64,000 bases of DNA from an uncultured Phascolarctobacterium sp. (GCF_934190775.1 NZ_CAKPTG010000001.1:124001-188000), one strand, 5' to 3'; counted from the first letter of the stretch, positions 17,618-27,559 are shown. The notes: generated by a model from the letters alone, not told the origin. A program made the numbers and translations.

Positions 17618-18700
17618 ATGAGTAAAATTATCCTGACCGGTGACCGTCCTACCGGACGTCTGCATGTAGGCCACTATGTAGGCTCTCTGCGCCAGCGTGT
17701 ACAGCTGCAAAATTCTGGTGCATATGATAAGGTATATATCATGATTGCTGATGCCCAGGCGCTTACAGACAACGCTGAGCATCCGGAAAAGGTACGTAAG
17801 AACATCATCGAGGTAGCGCTGGATTATCTGGCCTGCGGCCTTGATCCTGCTAAATCTACCCTTTTCATTCAATCCATGGTGCCACAGCTGACTGAGCTGA
17901 CCTTCTACTATATGAACCTGGTCACTGTATCTCGTCTGCAACGTAACCCGACCGTTAAGAACGAAATCAAAATGCGTAACTTTGAAGCAAGCATTCCTAC
18001 CGGCTTCTTCTGCTATCCTATCAGCCAGGCTGCTGACATCACCGCCTTCCGCGCTACTGTAGTGCCTGTAGGTGAGGACCAGCTGCCGATGCTGGAGCAG
18101 TGCAAAGAAATCGTGCACAAGTTCAATTCCGTTTACGGCGAAACCTTGGTTGACCCGGACATCATGCTGCCGCAAAACGACGCCTGCCTGCGTCTGCCCG
18201 GCATTGACGGCAAAGCCAAGATGAGCAAATCCCTGGGCAACTGCATTTATCTTTCCGATGAACCGGAGGATATCAAAAAGAAGGTTATGTCCATGTACAC
18301 CGATCCTGACCATGTACGCGTAGAGGATCCCGGTAAGATTGAAGGCAACACTGTTTTCACCTATCTGGACGCTTTCAGCACTGAAGAGCACTTTGCCAAA
18401 TTCCTGCCGGATTACGCTAACCTGGACAAGCTGAAGGCTCACTACCAACGCGGTGGCCTGGGTGACGTAAAGGTTAAGAAGTTCCTCAACAACGTGCTGC
18501 AGGACGTGCTGGAGCCCATCCGTGAGCGCCGTCACTATTGGGAACAACGCATCCCTGAGGTTTATGAAATCCTGCGTGCAGGCAGCAAGGAAGCTGAAGC
18601 TGCTGCTGCTGCAACTCTGCATGACGTACGCGAGGCAATGCGCATCAACTACTTCGATGACGAAGCTTTGATGAACCAACCCTACGAAAAACAACACTAA
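17618..18700 (+). CDS. trpS: Tryptophanyl-tRNA synthetase
   Basis: A class I aminoacyl-tRNA synthetase charging tRNA-Trp, 360 residues. The HIGH-type motif is HVGHY at residues 16-20 within [18 protein letters not shown], and the KMSKS loop is [10 protein letters not shown] near residue 202. The GEDQLPMLE segment is typical. AGAGG precedes the ATG by about ten bases. A strong terminator follows. Confidence 0.96.
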   Translation: MSKIILTGDRPTGRLHVGHYVGSLRQRVQLQNSGAYDKVYIMIADAQALTDNAEHPEKVRKNIIEVALDYLACGLDPAKSTLFIQSMVPQLTELTFYYMNLVTVSRLQRNPTVKNEIKMRNFEASIPTGFFCYPISQAADITAFRATVVPVGEDQLPMLEQCKEIVHKFNSVYGETLVDPDIMLPQNDACLRLPGIDGKAKMSKSLGNCIYLSDEPEDIKKKVMSMYTDPDHVRVEDPGKIEGNTVFTYLDAFSTEEHFAKFLPDYANLDKLKAHYQRGGLGDVKVKKFLNNVLQDVLEPIRERRHYWEQRIPEVYEILRAGSKEAEAAAAATLHDVREAMRINYFDDEALMNQPYEKQH

Positions 18701-18712
18701 GCCATAAACAGC

Positions 18713-18752
18713 TATCCCCCTGTTCCTTAACCGGAACAGGGGGATTTTTTGT
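18713..18752 (+). terminator. Rho-independent terminator of trpS
   Basis: TCCCCCTGTTCC and GGAACAGGGGGA pair around a short loop, followed by six T. Confidence 0.85.
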
Positions 18753-18786
18753 GCGCTGTGAAGCACGTAAAGCTACCTGAAGGCAA

Positions 18787-18826
18787 AATAAAAGACCTAC
18801 GGTATTGTTACCGTAGGCCAATATTG
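18787..18826 (-). terminator. Terminator of the fab-rnc operon
   Basis: GACCTACGGTA and TACCGTAGG pair around a short loop just after the rnc stop on the minus strand, followed there by TCTTTTATTTT. Confidence 0.65.
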
Positions 18827-18831
18827 TAATG

Positions 18832-19551
18832 TTATTCCTGATTCCTTACATGCAGCTGTGCCAGCGCTTGCTTAGCAGCATGCTGCTCCGAATCTTTTTT
18901 AGTACGACCACTACCTTCGCCAATAACAGTATTACCCAGCATTACCTGAGAGGTGAATACCTTATTGTGCTCCGGACCGGTGCTTCCTAAAAGAATATAG
19001 TGGATATCTGCATCACCGTCACGCTGCAAATACTCCTGCAAGCGTGTCTTGTAATCGTTAAATATACCATGGCGGCAGATGAAATCTATTTCCGACTGCA
19101 TCATACCCAGCAGGTAGGTCTGTACGACCTCAAAGCCCTGATCCAGATAGATAGCACCCAAAACAGATTCAAAGGCATCAGCCAGGATGGAAGGACGCTC
19201 ACGTCCTCCGCTCAGCTCCTCGCCCTTACCCAGCTGCAGATAGTCACCCAGATGAATCTTTTTGGCATATTCATATAGGGAGCCTTCGCAAACAAGGTAA
19301 GCACGCAACTTAGTCAGCTGGCCTTCAGCCAAATCAGGAAAGTTCTTATACATGTAGGTGCTCACGATAACGCTGAGCACGGAATCACCCAAAAACTCAA
19401 TCCGCTCATTATGATGCGGTTTAGGATACTGCTTAGCTTCATGGGCATAAGATGTATGGGTCAGAGCCATATCAAGAAGCTCTAAATCATGCATATGGAT
19501 ACCCAGCCCCTGGCAGAAGCTCTGCAGCTGCTGTGTACGTTTTTCCTGCAT
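18832..19551 (-). CDS. rnc: Ribonuclease III
   Basis: A double-strand-specific endoribonuclease for rRNA and mRNA processing; about 239 residues. The catalytic signature NERIEFLGDSVLS and the second acidic site (LADAFESVLGAIYLDQG) are intact. The C-terminal double-strand RNA-binding domain has GSGRTKKDSEQHAAKQAL. ATG 19551 is preferred over an upstream TTG because AGGA stands nine bases before it. It is the last gene of the fab operon, 18 bases after fabF, an arrangement common in firmicutes. Confidence 0.95.
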   Translation of the reverse strand: MQEKRTQQLQSFCQGLGIHMHDLELLDMALTHTSYAHEAKQYPKPHHNERIEFLGDSVLSVIVSTYMYKNFPDLAEGQLTKLRAYLVCEGSLYEYAKKIHLGDYLQLGKGEELSGGRERPSILADAFESVLGAIYLDQGFEVVQTYLLGMMQSEIDFICRHGIFNDYKTRLQEYLQRDGDADIHYILLGSTGPEHNKVFTSQVMLGNTVIGEGSGRTKKDSEQHAAKQALAQLHVRNQE

Positions 19552-19569
19552 TTTAATCAATCCTGCTTA

Positions 19570-20829
19570 TTAATCAACGTATTTTTTGAATACGATAGAA
19601 GCGTTGTGACCGCCAAAGCCCAGGTTGTCGCTCAGTGCAACATTAACAACTTTCTTACGAGCTTCATTCGGTACATAATCCAGATCCAGCGGACCTTCAG
19701 GATCGTCCAGATCCTTATCCTGGTAGTTGATGGTCGGCGGAATGATATCGTTTTCGATAGTCATAACGGTAGCAATAGCTTCTACGCCGCCAGCAGCTCC
19801 CAGCAGATGGCCGATCATGGATTTGTTGGAGCTGATGCACAGTTCGTAAGCATGCTCGCCAAATACCTTCTTGAAGGCAATGGTTTCACCCAGGTCATTA
19901 CGATGGGTAGAAGTACCATGAGCGTTGATGTAGTCAACCTCTTCCGGTTTTACGCCAGCGTCAGCAACTGCTGCAGCGATGCAGGCAGCCGGAGTTTCGC
20001 CTGTCGGGTCCGGAGCGGTGATGTGGTATGCGTCGCAGTTCATAGCAAAGCCAGCCAGCTCAGCATAGATGTGTGCGCCACGAGCCTTAGCATGCTCCAG
20101 CTCTTCGAGAACCAGAACGCCAGCGCCTTCGCCCATTACAAAGCCATCACGCTTTTTGTCAAACGGGCAGGAAGCTGCTTCCGGGTTTTCGTTGTTGGTG
20201 GACAGAGCCTTCATGTTAGCAAAGCCAGCAATAGCAATCGGAGAAACTGCAGCTTCAGTGCCGCCAGCCAGCATTACGTCAGCATCACCATATTGAATGG
20301 TGCGCAGAGCGTCGCCGATGCAGTTGGTACCGGTAGCGCAAGCAGTTACGATAGCAGTGTTAGGACCTTTCAGGCCGGTTGCAATAGCAATCTGGCCAGC
20401 AGACATGTTCGGGATTTCCATCGGAATGAAGAACGGGCTGATTTTGGACGGGCCCTTGGAACCAAGCTTCAGGGATTGCTCCAGGAAGGTGTGGATGCCG
20501 CCGATACCGCTGCCAACGCAAACGCCGCAACGCAGGGGATTTTCCTTGCTCATATCCAGCTTAGCGTCTTCGATTGCCAGCTTAGCAGCAGCAACTGCAA
20601 AGTGGGTTACACGGTCCATACGCTTGCCTTCTTTTTTATCAATGAAAGCAGTGTAATCAAAATCCTTAACCTCACCGGCAATCTTTACTGTGAAATCAGT
20701 AGTATCGAACTGAGTGATAGGGCCGATACCAGATTTACCGGCAACCAGGTTATTCCAGAAGGTATCTTTGCCGATACCGATAGGAGTTACAGGGCCAACG
20801 CCAGTTACTACAACTCTTCTTTTACTCAA
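19570..20829 (-). CDS. fabF: 3-oxoacyl-ACP synthase II
   Basis: A condensing enzyme elongating acyl-ACP with malonyl-ACP; 419 residues. The Cys-His-His triad is visible: C in [11 protein letters not shown] in [11 protein letters not shown] and H in [11 protein letters not shown]. The start is TTG (20829), since [14 protein letters not shown] is the usual N-terminus and GAGGTG lies seven bases ahead; there is no ATG in place. It follows the flavin oxidoreductase by 17 bases. Confidence 0.96.
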   Translation of the reverse strand: MSKRRVVVTGVGPVTPIGIGKDTFWNNLVAGKSGIGPITQFDTTDFTVKIAGEVKDFDYTAFIDKKEGKRMDRVTHFAVAAAKLAIEDAKLDMSKENPLRCGVCVGSGIGGIHTFLEQSLKLGSKGPSKISPFFIPMEIPNMSAGQIAIATGLKGPNTAIVTACATGTNCIGDALRTIQYGDADVMLAGGTEAAVSPIAIAGFANMKALSTNNENPEAASCPFDKKRDGFVMGEGAGVLVLEELEHAKARGAHIYAELAGFAMNCDAYHITAPDPTGETPAACIAAAVADAGVKPEEVDYINAHGTSTHRNDLGETIAFKKVFGEHAYELCISSNKSMIGHLLGAAGGVEAIATVMTIENDIIPPTINYQDKDLDDPEGPLDLDYVPNEARKKVVNVALSDNLGFGGHNASIVFKKYVD

Positions 20830-20846
20830 AATAGTTCACCTCGTAA

Positions 20847-21797
20847 TCAAATTTTTGAAATTTCATCCTTTATGCGCCTGAAGATTTCTTTTACAGGCAG
20901 TATTTCCTTGATTTTCCACATATTGGCACCGGTGAATACCAGGCCGGTTTCTACGTCACCCTGCTGTGCACGTGTCAGCGCTCTGATAATGCAGAAGCTG
21001 TGGGTGCAATGCTTTAAGCACAAATCGCAGGTAGTAGGTTTAGGAGCTTTATTATCTAAAGATAACTGTGCAAAGGGATTGCGGATAGCACGTCCCTTAT
21101 AGCCTACAGGACTATCAATCTGCACAACATCTTCTTTAGTCATTTTAAGATAGAATTCTTTTAAAGCAGGTGCGCCGTTGGATTCCTCACTGGCAGCGAA
21201 TCTGCTGCCCATCTGCACACCGCTTGCGCCCAGCTTTAAGAGCTCGGCAACATCACTGCCGCAGACAGCACCGCCGGCAGCAATAACAGGTATATTAACG
21301 GATTTAACAATCTCCGGAAGTATCTCTTTAATCGATTGCTGAGTTCCCAAGTGACCGCCTGCTTCGGTGCCTTCGACAACGATAGCAGAAGCTCCCAGCT
21401 TCTCAGAAATCTTAGCCAGTTTAACAGAAGAAACAATAGGTACTACTTCGACACCATATTTACGTCCGACGGCAAAAATATCTCTTGAAAAACCGGCGCC
21501 GGCTACGATTAAATCTATTTTCTCTTGTGCAGCGGTAGTGATCAGACCTAAAAACTCTCTTGCCGCAAACATTGCATTAATACCGATAATGCCTTTGCCG
21601 CCTGTAAGTTTTCTTGCCAGACGTATTTCTGTGCGCAGTTCGTCAAAGCTCATGCCAGACGCTGCGATAAGTCCTATACCGCCTTCTTTAGCTACAGCAG
21701 CTGCCAAACGGGCTGTAGACAGCCTGATAGCCATGCCTCCTTGTATAATCGGTACTTCAGCAACAAGCTTACCGATTTTCAGCACTGGTAGTTTCAA
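20847..21797 (-). CDS. FMN-dependent oxidoreductase, FabK/nitronate monooxygenase family
   Basis: A TIM-barrel flavoprotein with the family motifs PIIQGGM near the N-terminus, VVEGTEAGGHLG in the middle and VIAAGGAVCG then VQMGSRF later. In this operon it may act as the enoyl-ACP reductase FabK, completing the elongation cycle. Unlike typical FabK it has a cysteine cluster near residue 260 (CDLCLKHCTHSFC), which could bind a metal and argues for caution. The start is the second of two TTG codons (21797), seven bases after GGGGG, giving MKLPVLKIG. Confidence 0.75.
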   Translation of the reverse strand: MKLPVLKIGKLVAEVPIIQGGMAIRLSTARLAAAVAKEGGIGLIAASGMSFDELRTEIRLARKLTGGKGIIGINAMFAAREFLGLITTAAQEKIDLIVAGAGFSRDIFAVGRKYGVEVVPIVSSVKLAKISEKLGASAIVVEGTEAGGHLGTQQSIKEILPEIVKSVNIPVIAAGGAVCGSDVAELLKLGASGVQMGSRFAASEESNGAPALKEFYLKMTKEDVVQIDSPVGYKGRAIRNPFAQLSLDNKAPKPTTCDLCLKHCTHSFCIIRALTRAQQGDVETGLVFTGANMWKIKEILPVKEIFRRIKDEISKI

Positions 21798-21883
21798 CAA
21801 ATATCCCCCATTTCAGGACTAGAATAAAGTAGCTTGTGCCAGGGAACCCTCAAGGGGTTCCCTAAACATAAGCAGGTAAAGCA

Positions 21884-22114
21884 TTATTTTTCTTCATCCA
21901 GCAGTTTAACAGCGTCAGCTACAGTGCGGATTTTTTCAGCTTTTTCATCAGGGATTTCAACACCGAATTCCTCTTCGAAAGCCATGATCAGCTCAACGAT
22001 ATCGAGGGAGTCAGCGCCGAGATCATCGATGAAAGCGGATTCCATCTTTACTTCGTCAGCGTCAACGCTCAGTTGTTCAACAGTGATGTCTCTTACTTTT
22101 TCGAAAGTGCTCAT
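21884..22114 (-). CDS. acpP: Acyl carrier protein
   Basis: A 76-residue acidic carrier. The phosphopantetheine serine is in [17 protein letters not shown]. It carries growing acyl chains between the Fab enzymes encoded around it. AAGGAGGTGAATC gives a strong ribosome site, fitting the high level needed. Confidence 0.97.
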   Translation of the reverse strand: MSTFEKVRDITVEQLSVDADEVKMESAFIDDLGADSLDIVELIMAFEEEFGVEIPDEKAEKIRTVADAVKLLDEEK

Positions 22115-22170
22115 TACGATTCACCTCCTTCCAATAGGTAAAGTTGCAGGTCTCCCAAACGGGCCCCCTA

Positions 22171-22914
22171 TTACATTACCATACCACCGTCAACATGTAA
22201 AGTCTGTCCGGTAATATAATTGGCGTCATCGCTCACAAGGAAGACAACAGCCTTGGCAATATCAGTAGTTTCACCCAATTTGTGTAAGGGTATAGAAGTC
22301 AGCATACCTTCAACAACTTTGTCGGAAAGTACACTGGTCATATCCGTTTTAATAAAACCAGGAGCAACAGCGTTCACGTTAATGCCGCGAGCAGCAACTT
22401 CCTTGGCAACGGATTTAGTAAAGCCGATTACGCCAGCCTTAGCAGCAGCGTAGTTAGCCTGGCCTGCGTTGCCCATGAGGCCAACAACAGAGCTGATGCT
22501 GACAATTTTGCCAGCCTTTTGTTTCATCATGTATTTGACAGCGGCCTTGGTGCAGTTGAACACGCCCTTCAGGTTGGTGGTCAAAACTGCGTCCCAATCC
22601 TCTTCCTTCATACGCATCAACAGACCATCACGGGTAATGCCTGCGTTGTTTACGAGGATATCAATGCGGCCGAATTCTTTAACAACTTCATCTACCATAG
22701 CAGTAGCAGCTTCGTTGGAGGAAATATCTGCCTGTACTACGAAAGCCTTGCGGCCCATAGCTTCGATTTCTGCAGCAACCTCTTTAGCAGCAGCCTCACT
22801 GCCTGCATAGTTTACAACAACGTCAGCACCTTCAGCAGCGAGAGCCAGTGCGATTGCACGGCCGATACCGCGGGAAGCGCCGGTTACGAGAGCTTTTTTA
22901 CCTTCTAACTTCAT
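22171..22914 (-). CDS. fabG: 3-oxoacyl-ACP reductase
   Basis: A short-chain dehydrogenase, 247 residues, reducing 3-oxoacyl-ACP with NADPH. The Rossmann motif [12 protein letters not shown], the NNAG strand and the catalytic S..Y..K (SISSVVG, then [12 protein letters not shown]) are intact. AAGGAG precedes the ATG. It lies between fabD and acpP in the same direction. Confidence 0.96.
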   Translation of the reverse strand: MKLEGKKALVTGASRGIGRAIALALAAEGADVVVNYAGSEAAAKEVAAEIEAMGRKAFVVQADISSNEAATAMVDEVVKEFGRIDILVNNAGITRDGLLMRMKEEDWDAVLTTNLKGVFNCTKAAVKYMMKQKAGKIVSISSVVGLMGNAGQANYAAAKAGVIGFTKSVAKEVAARGINVNAVAPGFIKTDMTSVLSDKVVEGMLTSIPLHKLGETTDIAKAVVFLVSDDANYITGQTLHVDGGMVM

Positions 22915-23022
22915 TGTAAGTTCTCCTTATCCTTCAATTCATCATCTGTCTGTTATGCTTCACAAATACATACTGCATGTACGTTTAGGGGAATTGCAAA
23001 GCTGACAGTTTAGCCTGGTGAA

Positions 23023-23964
23023 TTATTTATTCAGCTCAGCTAAGGTTTTTTCCAGGCTGGCAGCGTCTTCAACGTTGAGAGCCATCATACCTTTGGCAAT
23101 CTTCTTGGTGAAGCCGGTCAGAACCTTGCCCGGGCCAACCTCAACAAAAATGTCTACGCCGCCTGCAACCATGTTGCGTACGCTGGTTTCCCAGAGAACA
23201 GGCATAGCAGCTTGCTTAACGAGCAGCTTTTTGATTTCTTCGCCGCTGGTAACTTCCTGAGCGGTTACGTTAGCAACAACAGGAATGGTGATATCTTTAA
23301 TTTCAATCGGAGCCAGAACCTCAGCCAGGCGGGCTGCAGCGGGCTGCATCAAAGTGCTGTGGAAAGGAGCACTTACGGGCAGCAGAACTGCGCGTTTAGC
23401 ACCAGCAGCCTTCAGAGCTTCGATAGCCTTATTTACAGGATTAACTGCACCTGCGATAACAACCTGACCAGGGCAGTTGAAGTTTACTGCTTGCACTGCT
23501 TCGCCGGATTCAGCTTCTACGCTGCGGCAGATTTCTACGATTTTGTCGCTATCCAGACCGAGGATAGCAGCCATGCTGCCTTCGCCTACAGGAACAGCCT
23601 CTTGCATGAACTGGCCGCGTTTGTTAACGATGCGTACAGCGTCAGCAAATTTCAGAGCGCCGGTGTTAACCAGTGCGCTGTATTCGCCCAGGCTGTGCCC
23701 AGCAGCGATATCGCAGCTTACGCCATGCTCCTTCAGAACTGCTGCACAGGCAGTGCTGGCAGTCAGGATAGCGGGTTGGGTGTTAGCGGTAAGCTTCAGG
23801 TCTTCAGCAGGACCTTCGAAGCACATTTTGCTGATGGAATAGCCAAGAGCGTCATCAGCCTCTTCAAAAATCTGTTTTACAACAGGATATTCATCATAAA
23901 AAGCTTTGCACATGCCAACGGTCTGAGAACCTTGGCCAGGGAATACGAATGCGATTTTACTCAT
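23023..23964 (-). CDS. fabD: Malonyl-CoA:ACP transacylase
   Basis: It loads malonyl groups onto ACP. MSKIAFVFPGQGSQ is the family start; the nucleophile serine is in AAGHSLGEYSAL, and the partner histidine is in PVSAPFHSTLM. ATG 23964 gives the standard 313-residue length. GAGG stands 11 bases ahead, a little far but the best available. Confidence 0.96.
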   Translation of the reverse strand: MSKIAFVFPGQGSQTVGMCKAFYDEYPVVKQIFEEADDALGYSISKMCFEGPAEDLKLTANTQPAILTASTACAAVLKEHGVSCDIAAGHSLGEYSALVNTGALKFADAVRIVNKRGQFMQEAVPVGEGSMAAILGLDSDKIVEICRSVEAESGEAVQAVNFNCPGQVVIAGAVNPVNKAIEALKAAGAKRAVLLPVSAPFHSTLMQPAAARLAEVLAPIEIKDITIPVVANVTAQEVTSGEEIKKLLVKQAAMPVLWETSVRNMVAGGVDIFVEVGPGKVLTGFTKKIAKGMMALNVEDAASLEKTLAELNK

Positions 23965-24028
23965 CGTGTAAAATACCTCACTTTCGATAAAAATCAAATA
24001 CTATTAAGACAAACGAAAAATGTTTGGA

Positions 24029-25018
24029 TTATTTACTCCACTTGAGGACAATAGCTGCCCAGGTCAAACCTGCGCCAAAGCCGTCAAGAATAATGTTGTC
24101 GCCTTTTTTCAGTGCGCCGGCCTTCTGAGCTTCGCACAGAGCGATAGGAATAGATGCGGCAGAGGTATTAGCGTATTTGTCTACGTTTACCCAAACCTTA
24201 TCCATCGGCATCTTCAGACGCTTAGCAGCGGAGGTGATGATGCGGTAGTTAGCCTGATGCGGGAACAGCATATCCAGCTCTTCCGGCTTCATATTCGCCT
24301 TAGCCAGAGCACGCTTTGCAGTCTTGCCCATAATCTGGATAGCGAATTTGAAAACCTCCTGACCGTTCATATGAATGGTGTGGTCTTTTGCAGCAACGGT
24401 TTCTTCGCTTGCCGGATTACGGCTGCCGCCTGCCGGCTGCAGCAGGAACTTGCCGCCGTTGCCGTCGGCACCCATATCAATGCCTAATACGCCATAGCCT
24501 TCTTCAACCTCACCGATTACAGCAGCACCGGCGCCATCACCGAAAAGAACGCAGGTGTTACGGTCGGTCCAGTTCATGATGCGGCTCAGGGTTTCTGCAC
24601 CGATAATCAGAATCTTGTTATACAGACCGCTCTTAACCATCTGGCTTGCTACAGCCAGGCTGTAAACAAAGCCGCTGCAGCCAGCAGCCAGGTCAAAGGC
24701 AGCTGCGTTTTTAGCACCCAGACGAGCCTGTACCAGGCATGCAGTAGACGGGAAAATATAATCGCTGGAAGCAGTACCTACGATAACGAGGTCCAGCTCT
24801 TCTGGAGCAACGCCAGCGTCCTTCAGTGCTTCTACAGCAGCATTGTACGCCAGATCAGAGGTTGCTTCTTCCGGAGCAGCGATGTGACGCTGCTTGATGC
24901 CAGTACGCTCAGTAATCCATTCATCACTGGTCTCAACGATTTTCTCCATGTCTGTATTAGTGATAATCTTCTCAGGAACATAATGTCCTAAACCTAAAAT
25001 ACCAACAGCTCTTGTCAT
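24029..25018 (-). CDS. fabH: 3-oxoacyl-ACP synthase III
   Basis: It starts fatty acid synthesis by condensing acetyl-CoA (or a branched primer) with malonyl-ACP. The 329-residue chain shows the Cys-His-Asn triad: C in DLAAGCSGFVYSL, H in LFPHQANYRI and N in YANTSAASIP. It begins four bases after the plsX stop, so the two are tightly coupled. Confidence 0.96.
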   Translation of the reverse strand: MTRAVGILGLGHYVPEKIITNTDMEKIVETSDEWITERTGIKQRHIAAPEEATSDLAYNAAVEALKDAGVAPEELDLVIVGTASSDYIFPSTACLVQARLGAKNAAAFDLAAGCSGFVYSLAVASQMVKSGLYNKILIIGAETLSRIMNWTDRNTCVLFGDGAGAAVIGEVEEGYGVLGIDMGADGNGGKFLLQPAGGSRNPASEETVAAKDHTIHMNGQEVFKFAIQIMGKTAKRALAKANMKPEELDMLFPHQANYRIITSAAKRLKMPMDKVWVNVDKYANTSAASIPIALCEAQKAGALKKGDNIILDGFGAGLTWAAIVLKWSK

Positions 25019-25022
25019 TTAT

Positions 25023-26036
25023 CTAATTCCTCATTTCTTTTGATTCCGCAATCTTATCTTTGATGATACTTACAACATCCTGCTCGGCAAAGTCCATAGC
25101 TACGTGAATAGCATTAGTAATTGCCTTAGCCTTGGAGCTGCCGTGGCAGATAATAAAAGGCGCGCGGATACCTAACAGCAGTGCACCGCCATATTCAGCA
25201 GGATCAAGACGCTTCTTCAGGCCCTTCAGTGCAGGCTTGATTAAAAGTCCGCCCAGCTTTGCCAGAATGCCGCCGTTCATAATTGCCTCCTTGATCAGCG
25301 TCATAATAGCCTTCGCCAGACCTTCACCGAACTTCAGCACAACATTGCCTACAAAGCCGTCGCAGACAACTACGTCTACCGTGCCTTTGTTGATGTCACG
25401 ACCTTCAACGTTGCCGATAAAGTTTATCGTCTGAGTATCCTTTAAAAGCGGGTAAGTTGCCAGTGCTTGTTCGTTACCCTTAGTTTCTTCTTCACCGATG
25501 TTCAAAAGTCCTACCTTCGGCTGAGAAATTTTTAAAATTTTTTCTGCGTACACCGTACCCATGATAGCACTCTGTACCATATGCTCAGGCTTGGCGTCTA
25601 CCTTGGCGCCACTGTCAAGCACTACAGTAGTACCCTTCAGGCTAGGAATCGGCGTTGCAATAGCAGGTCGTTCCACGCCCCTGATGCGGCCTACGCAAAA
25701 AAGCGCTGAAGCGACAGCAGCACCGGTGCTGCCGGAGGAAACAAGGGCATCACATTCCTTGTTTCTCAACAATCCTGCTGCAACTACAATAGAAGCGTCC
25801 TTTTTGGACTTTACTGCAATAGCAGGATGCTCGTCCATCGCAATTACCTCGCTGGCATGATGAATAGTAATCTTCGGATTTTTATCCGCACCGTATTTTA
25901 CCAGCAGTTCACGGATTACTTTTTCATCGCCAACCAAAACAGTTTCGCAGCCATATTCCTTAACAGCGTTGACTGCGCCTAAAACAAGCTCCTTGGGACC
26001 ATAATCGGTACCCATAACATCTACGGCGATTTTCAT
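25023..26036 (-). CDS. plsX: Phosphate acyltransferase PlsX
   Basis: It makes acyl-phosphate from acyl-ACP for phospholipid synthesis; 337 residues. MKIAVDVMGTDYGPKELV is the typical start, and SGSTGAAVASAL and the glycine-rich GLLNIGEEETKGN segment are family marks. It overlaps the fapR stop by four bases (ATGA), showing translational coupling. Confidence 0.96.
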   Translation of the reverse strand: MKIAVDVMGTDYGPKELVLGAVNAVKEYGCETVLVGDEKVIRELLVKYGADKNPKITIHHASEVIAMDEHPAIAVKSKKDASIVVAAGLLRNKECDALVSSGSTGAAVASALFCVGRIRGVERPAIATPIPSLKGTTVVLDSGAKVDAKPEHMVQSAIMGTVYAEKILKISQPKVGLLNIGEEETKGNEQALATYPLLKDTQTINFIGNVEGRDINKGTVDVVVCDGFVGNVVLKFGEGLAKAIMTLIKEAIMNGGILAKLGGLLIKPALKGLKKRLDPAEYGGALLLGIRAPFIICHGSSKAKAITNAIHVAMDFAEQDVVSIIKDKIAESKEMRN

Positions 26037-26620
26037 GCTTCCTGCTCCCCCTCATGCTTAGTTCTGTTATCCAAAGAAACAATAATGAACTTAGCGCGAA
26101 AAACCTCTTCGTTATTGTTTTTCACGGAAACAAAAATATAATACTTATCCATACGGCGGTGCGTAACTACTGCACGGGCTACAAGCACAGCTCCTGCATT
26201 GACAGGCAGCTTATACTTGACATTGCCTACAGCAGTCAGTGCATATTCCGCATCTACAACTGCCAAAGCCAACGTATTGGCCATAGCAAACATATAATAA
26301 CCGCGGGCAATTCCGGTACGCTCAAGCACCATATCAGGTGTAATCTTCAGCGTGGAAATGCCGATTTTATTCAGCTCCAGATCCAGCAGCTCGCCCACGA
26401 TATCCTTTTTATCAATGGCACGCAGCTTGGTCTGAGCTTCCTCGGCCATAGTACGAGTTCTGGCACGCAGCTCAGGAATTCCCAGAGCAACACGGTCCAA
26501 ACGTATAGTCTGTACGCTGACATCCAGCATCTTTGCCAATTGCTCATCAGTGCTGAAGGGATTATCCCTAAGCAGCTTCTTCAAGCTTCTGTGACGTATT
26601 AATTTTTTAGAAGAAGTCAT
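26033..26620 (-). CDS. fapR: Fatty acid biosynthesis repressor FapR
   Basis: FapR represses fab and pls genes and is released by malonyl-CoA. The 195-residue chain has an N-terminal HTH (FSTDEQLAKMLDVSVQTIRL) and a C-terminal hot-dog domain that binds the ligand. It heads the operon, with a promoter and a FapR-like box directly upstream, so autoregulation of the whole fab cluster is likely. Confidence 0.95.
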   Translation of the reverse strand: MTSSKKLIRHRSLKKLLRDNPFSTDEQLAKMLDVSVQTIRLDRVALGIPELRARTRTMAEEAQTKLRAIDKKDIVGELLDLELNKIGISTLKITPDMVLERTGIARGYYMFAMANTLALAVVDAEYALTAVGNVKYKLPVNAGAVLVARAVVTHRRMDKYYIFVSVKNNNEEVFRAKFIIVSLDNRTKHEGEQEA

Positions 26621-26635
26621 TCCATCACCTGCTTT

Positions 26636-26652
26636 TTAGTACCAGCTCATAA
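26636..26652. promoter_or_regulatory. Candidate FapR box
   Basis: TTAGTACCAGCTCATAA closely follows the Bacillus FapR operator form as I recall it (TTAGTACC, spacer, ending in TAA). It lies between the fapR promoter -10 and the ATG, over the early transcribed region, where bound FapR would block transcription. Confidence 0.7.
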
Positions 26653-26663
26653 TATCTGTTTTT

Positions 26664-26692
26664 ATTATAAAAGCATAGCACGTTTTTGGCAA
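26664..26692 (-). promoter_or_regulatory. fapR operon promoter
   Basis: Minus-strand -35 TTGCCA (26687-26692) and -10 TATAAT (26664-26669), 17-base spacer. It should drive fapR through rnc. Confidence 0.75.
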
Positions 26693-26794
26693 GGGGTTTT
26701 TAGCAAAAAAATTGTAACATCTCTTATATTTCAGCGATTTTTTTAATTACACAATTAAGTGCTGCTTAAACGATAAGCTTCAGCATATCATGTA

Positions 26795-26828
26795 AAAAGC
26801 CTCCGGAATTACTTCCGAAGGCCTTATC
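26795..26828 (-). terminator. Terminator of yceD-rpmF
   Basis: AGGCCTTCGGAAG and CTTCCGGAGGCTTTTT pair on the minus strand after the rpmF stop, with a T-run at the end. Similar strength in the other direction is unlikely. Confidence 0.7.
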
Positions 26829-26840
26829 AACAGCTTAAAA

Positions 26841-27020
26841 TTATTCAGCTTTAGCAATGACTTGTTTGCCATTGTAGTAACCGCATTCAGGGCAAACGCG
26901 ATGCGGCATTTTCATTTCATGACATTGCGGGCATTCAACCATGCCAGGAACGCTCAGTTTCCAGTTAGCACGACGTCTGTCACGACGGGCTTTGGACATT
27001 TTTCTCTTAGGTACTGCCAT
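26841..27020 (-). CDS. rpmF: 50S ribosomal protein L32
   Basis: A 59-residue basic ribosomal protein. It starts [20 protein letters not shown], and a four-cysteine zinc ribbon follows (CPQC and CPECGYY). It lies directly after yceD, as in most bacteria, and has its own GAGGTG ribosome site. The zinc-binding form suggests no alternative zinc-free copy is needed here. Confidence 0.97.
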   Translation of the reverse strand: MAVPKRKMSKARRDRRRANWKLSVPGMVECPQCHEMKMPHRVCPECGYYNGKQVIAKAE

Positions 27021-27055
27021 TTCTCAATACACCTCCTCAGTGCTATGAAGTGAAT

Positions 27056-27559
27056 TTAATTTTTGATGAATTGCTTCAATGCCGCCAGCCTCGGATCTAC
27101 AGTGAACCTGTCGCATCCGCAGTCACCATCATTAAGATCAGCGCCACAAACGGGACAAAGTCCCCGGCAGTCTGGCTTACACAGAGCCTGCATGGGCTCT
27201 GCAAGCAGCAGCCCTTCACGAAGCGGTTCCGTTATATCAATAACGTCCGAATCGTAGACAAAAGCATCATTTTCAATATGTTCAGCACTTGCCGGATAAA
27301 ACTTCTCGACAACCTCTGCCCTGGTTTTACCTGTAAAACCCTTCAGACAACGGCTGCAGGTACGTCGTACCTTAGCAGTCATTACAGCCTGCAGTAATAA
27401 TACATCACCAGCGTTGCTCATGGTGCCTTCTAAATTTACTGTGCCGTCAACAGCAAGCTCTTCAGCTGCAATTTCCAGCTCAGCAGGCGAAAGCTCATAA
27501 GCAAGAGTTTTTTCACCGACTAGTCTTTTCTTGATTTCTGCGACATTTATTTTAATCAT
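27056..27559 (-). CDS. yceD: DUF177/YceD family protein
   Basis: A 167-residue protein of the YceD family, which is linked by position to rpmF and by studies elsewhere to 23S rRNA accumulation. It contains the CSRCL motif in the middle and a C-terminal cysteine group (CKPDCRGLCPVCGADLNDG) typical of the firmicute and plant forms. It precedes rpmF by 35 bases and is probably co-transcribed. Confidence 0.9.
   Translation of the reverse strand: MIKINVAEIKKRLVGEKTLAYELSPAELEIAAEELAVDGTVNLEGTMSNAGDVLLLQAVMTAKVRRTCSRCLKGFTGKTRAEVVEKFYPASAEHIENDAFVYDSDVIDITEPLREGLLLAEPMQALCKPDCRGLCPVCGADLNDGDCGCDRFTVDPRLAALKQFIKN

Noticed and set aside
19489..21102. A 537-codon plus-strand frame opposite fabF
   Set aside because: Antisense shadow of fabF and its neighbours with no ribosome site.
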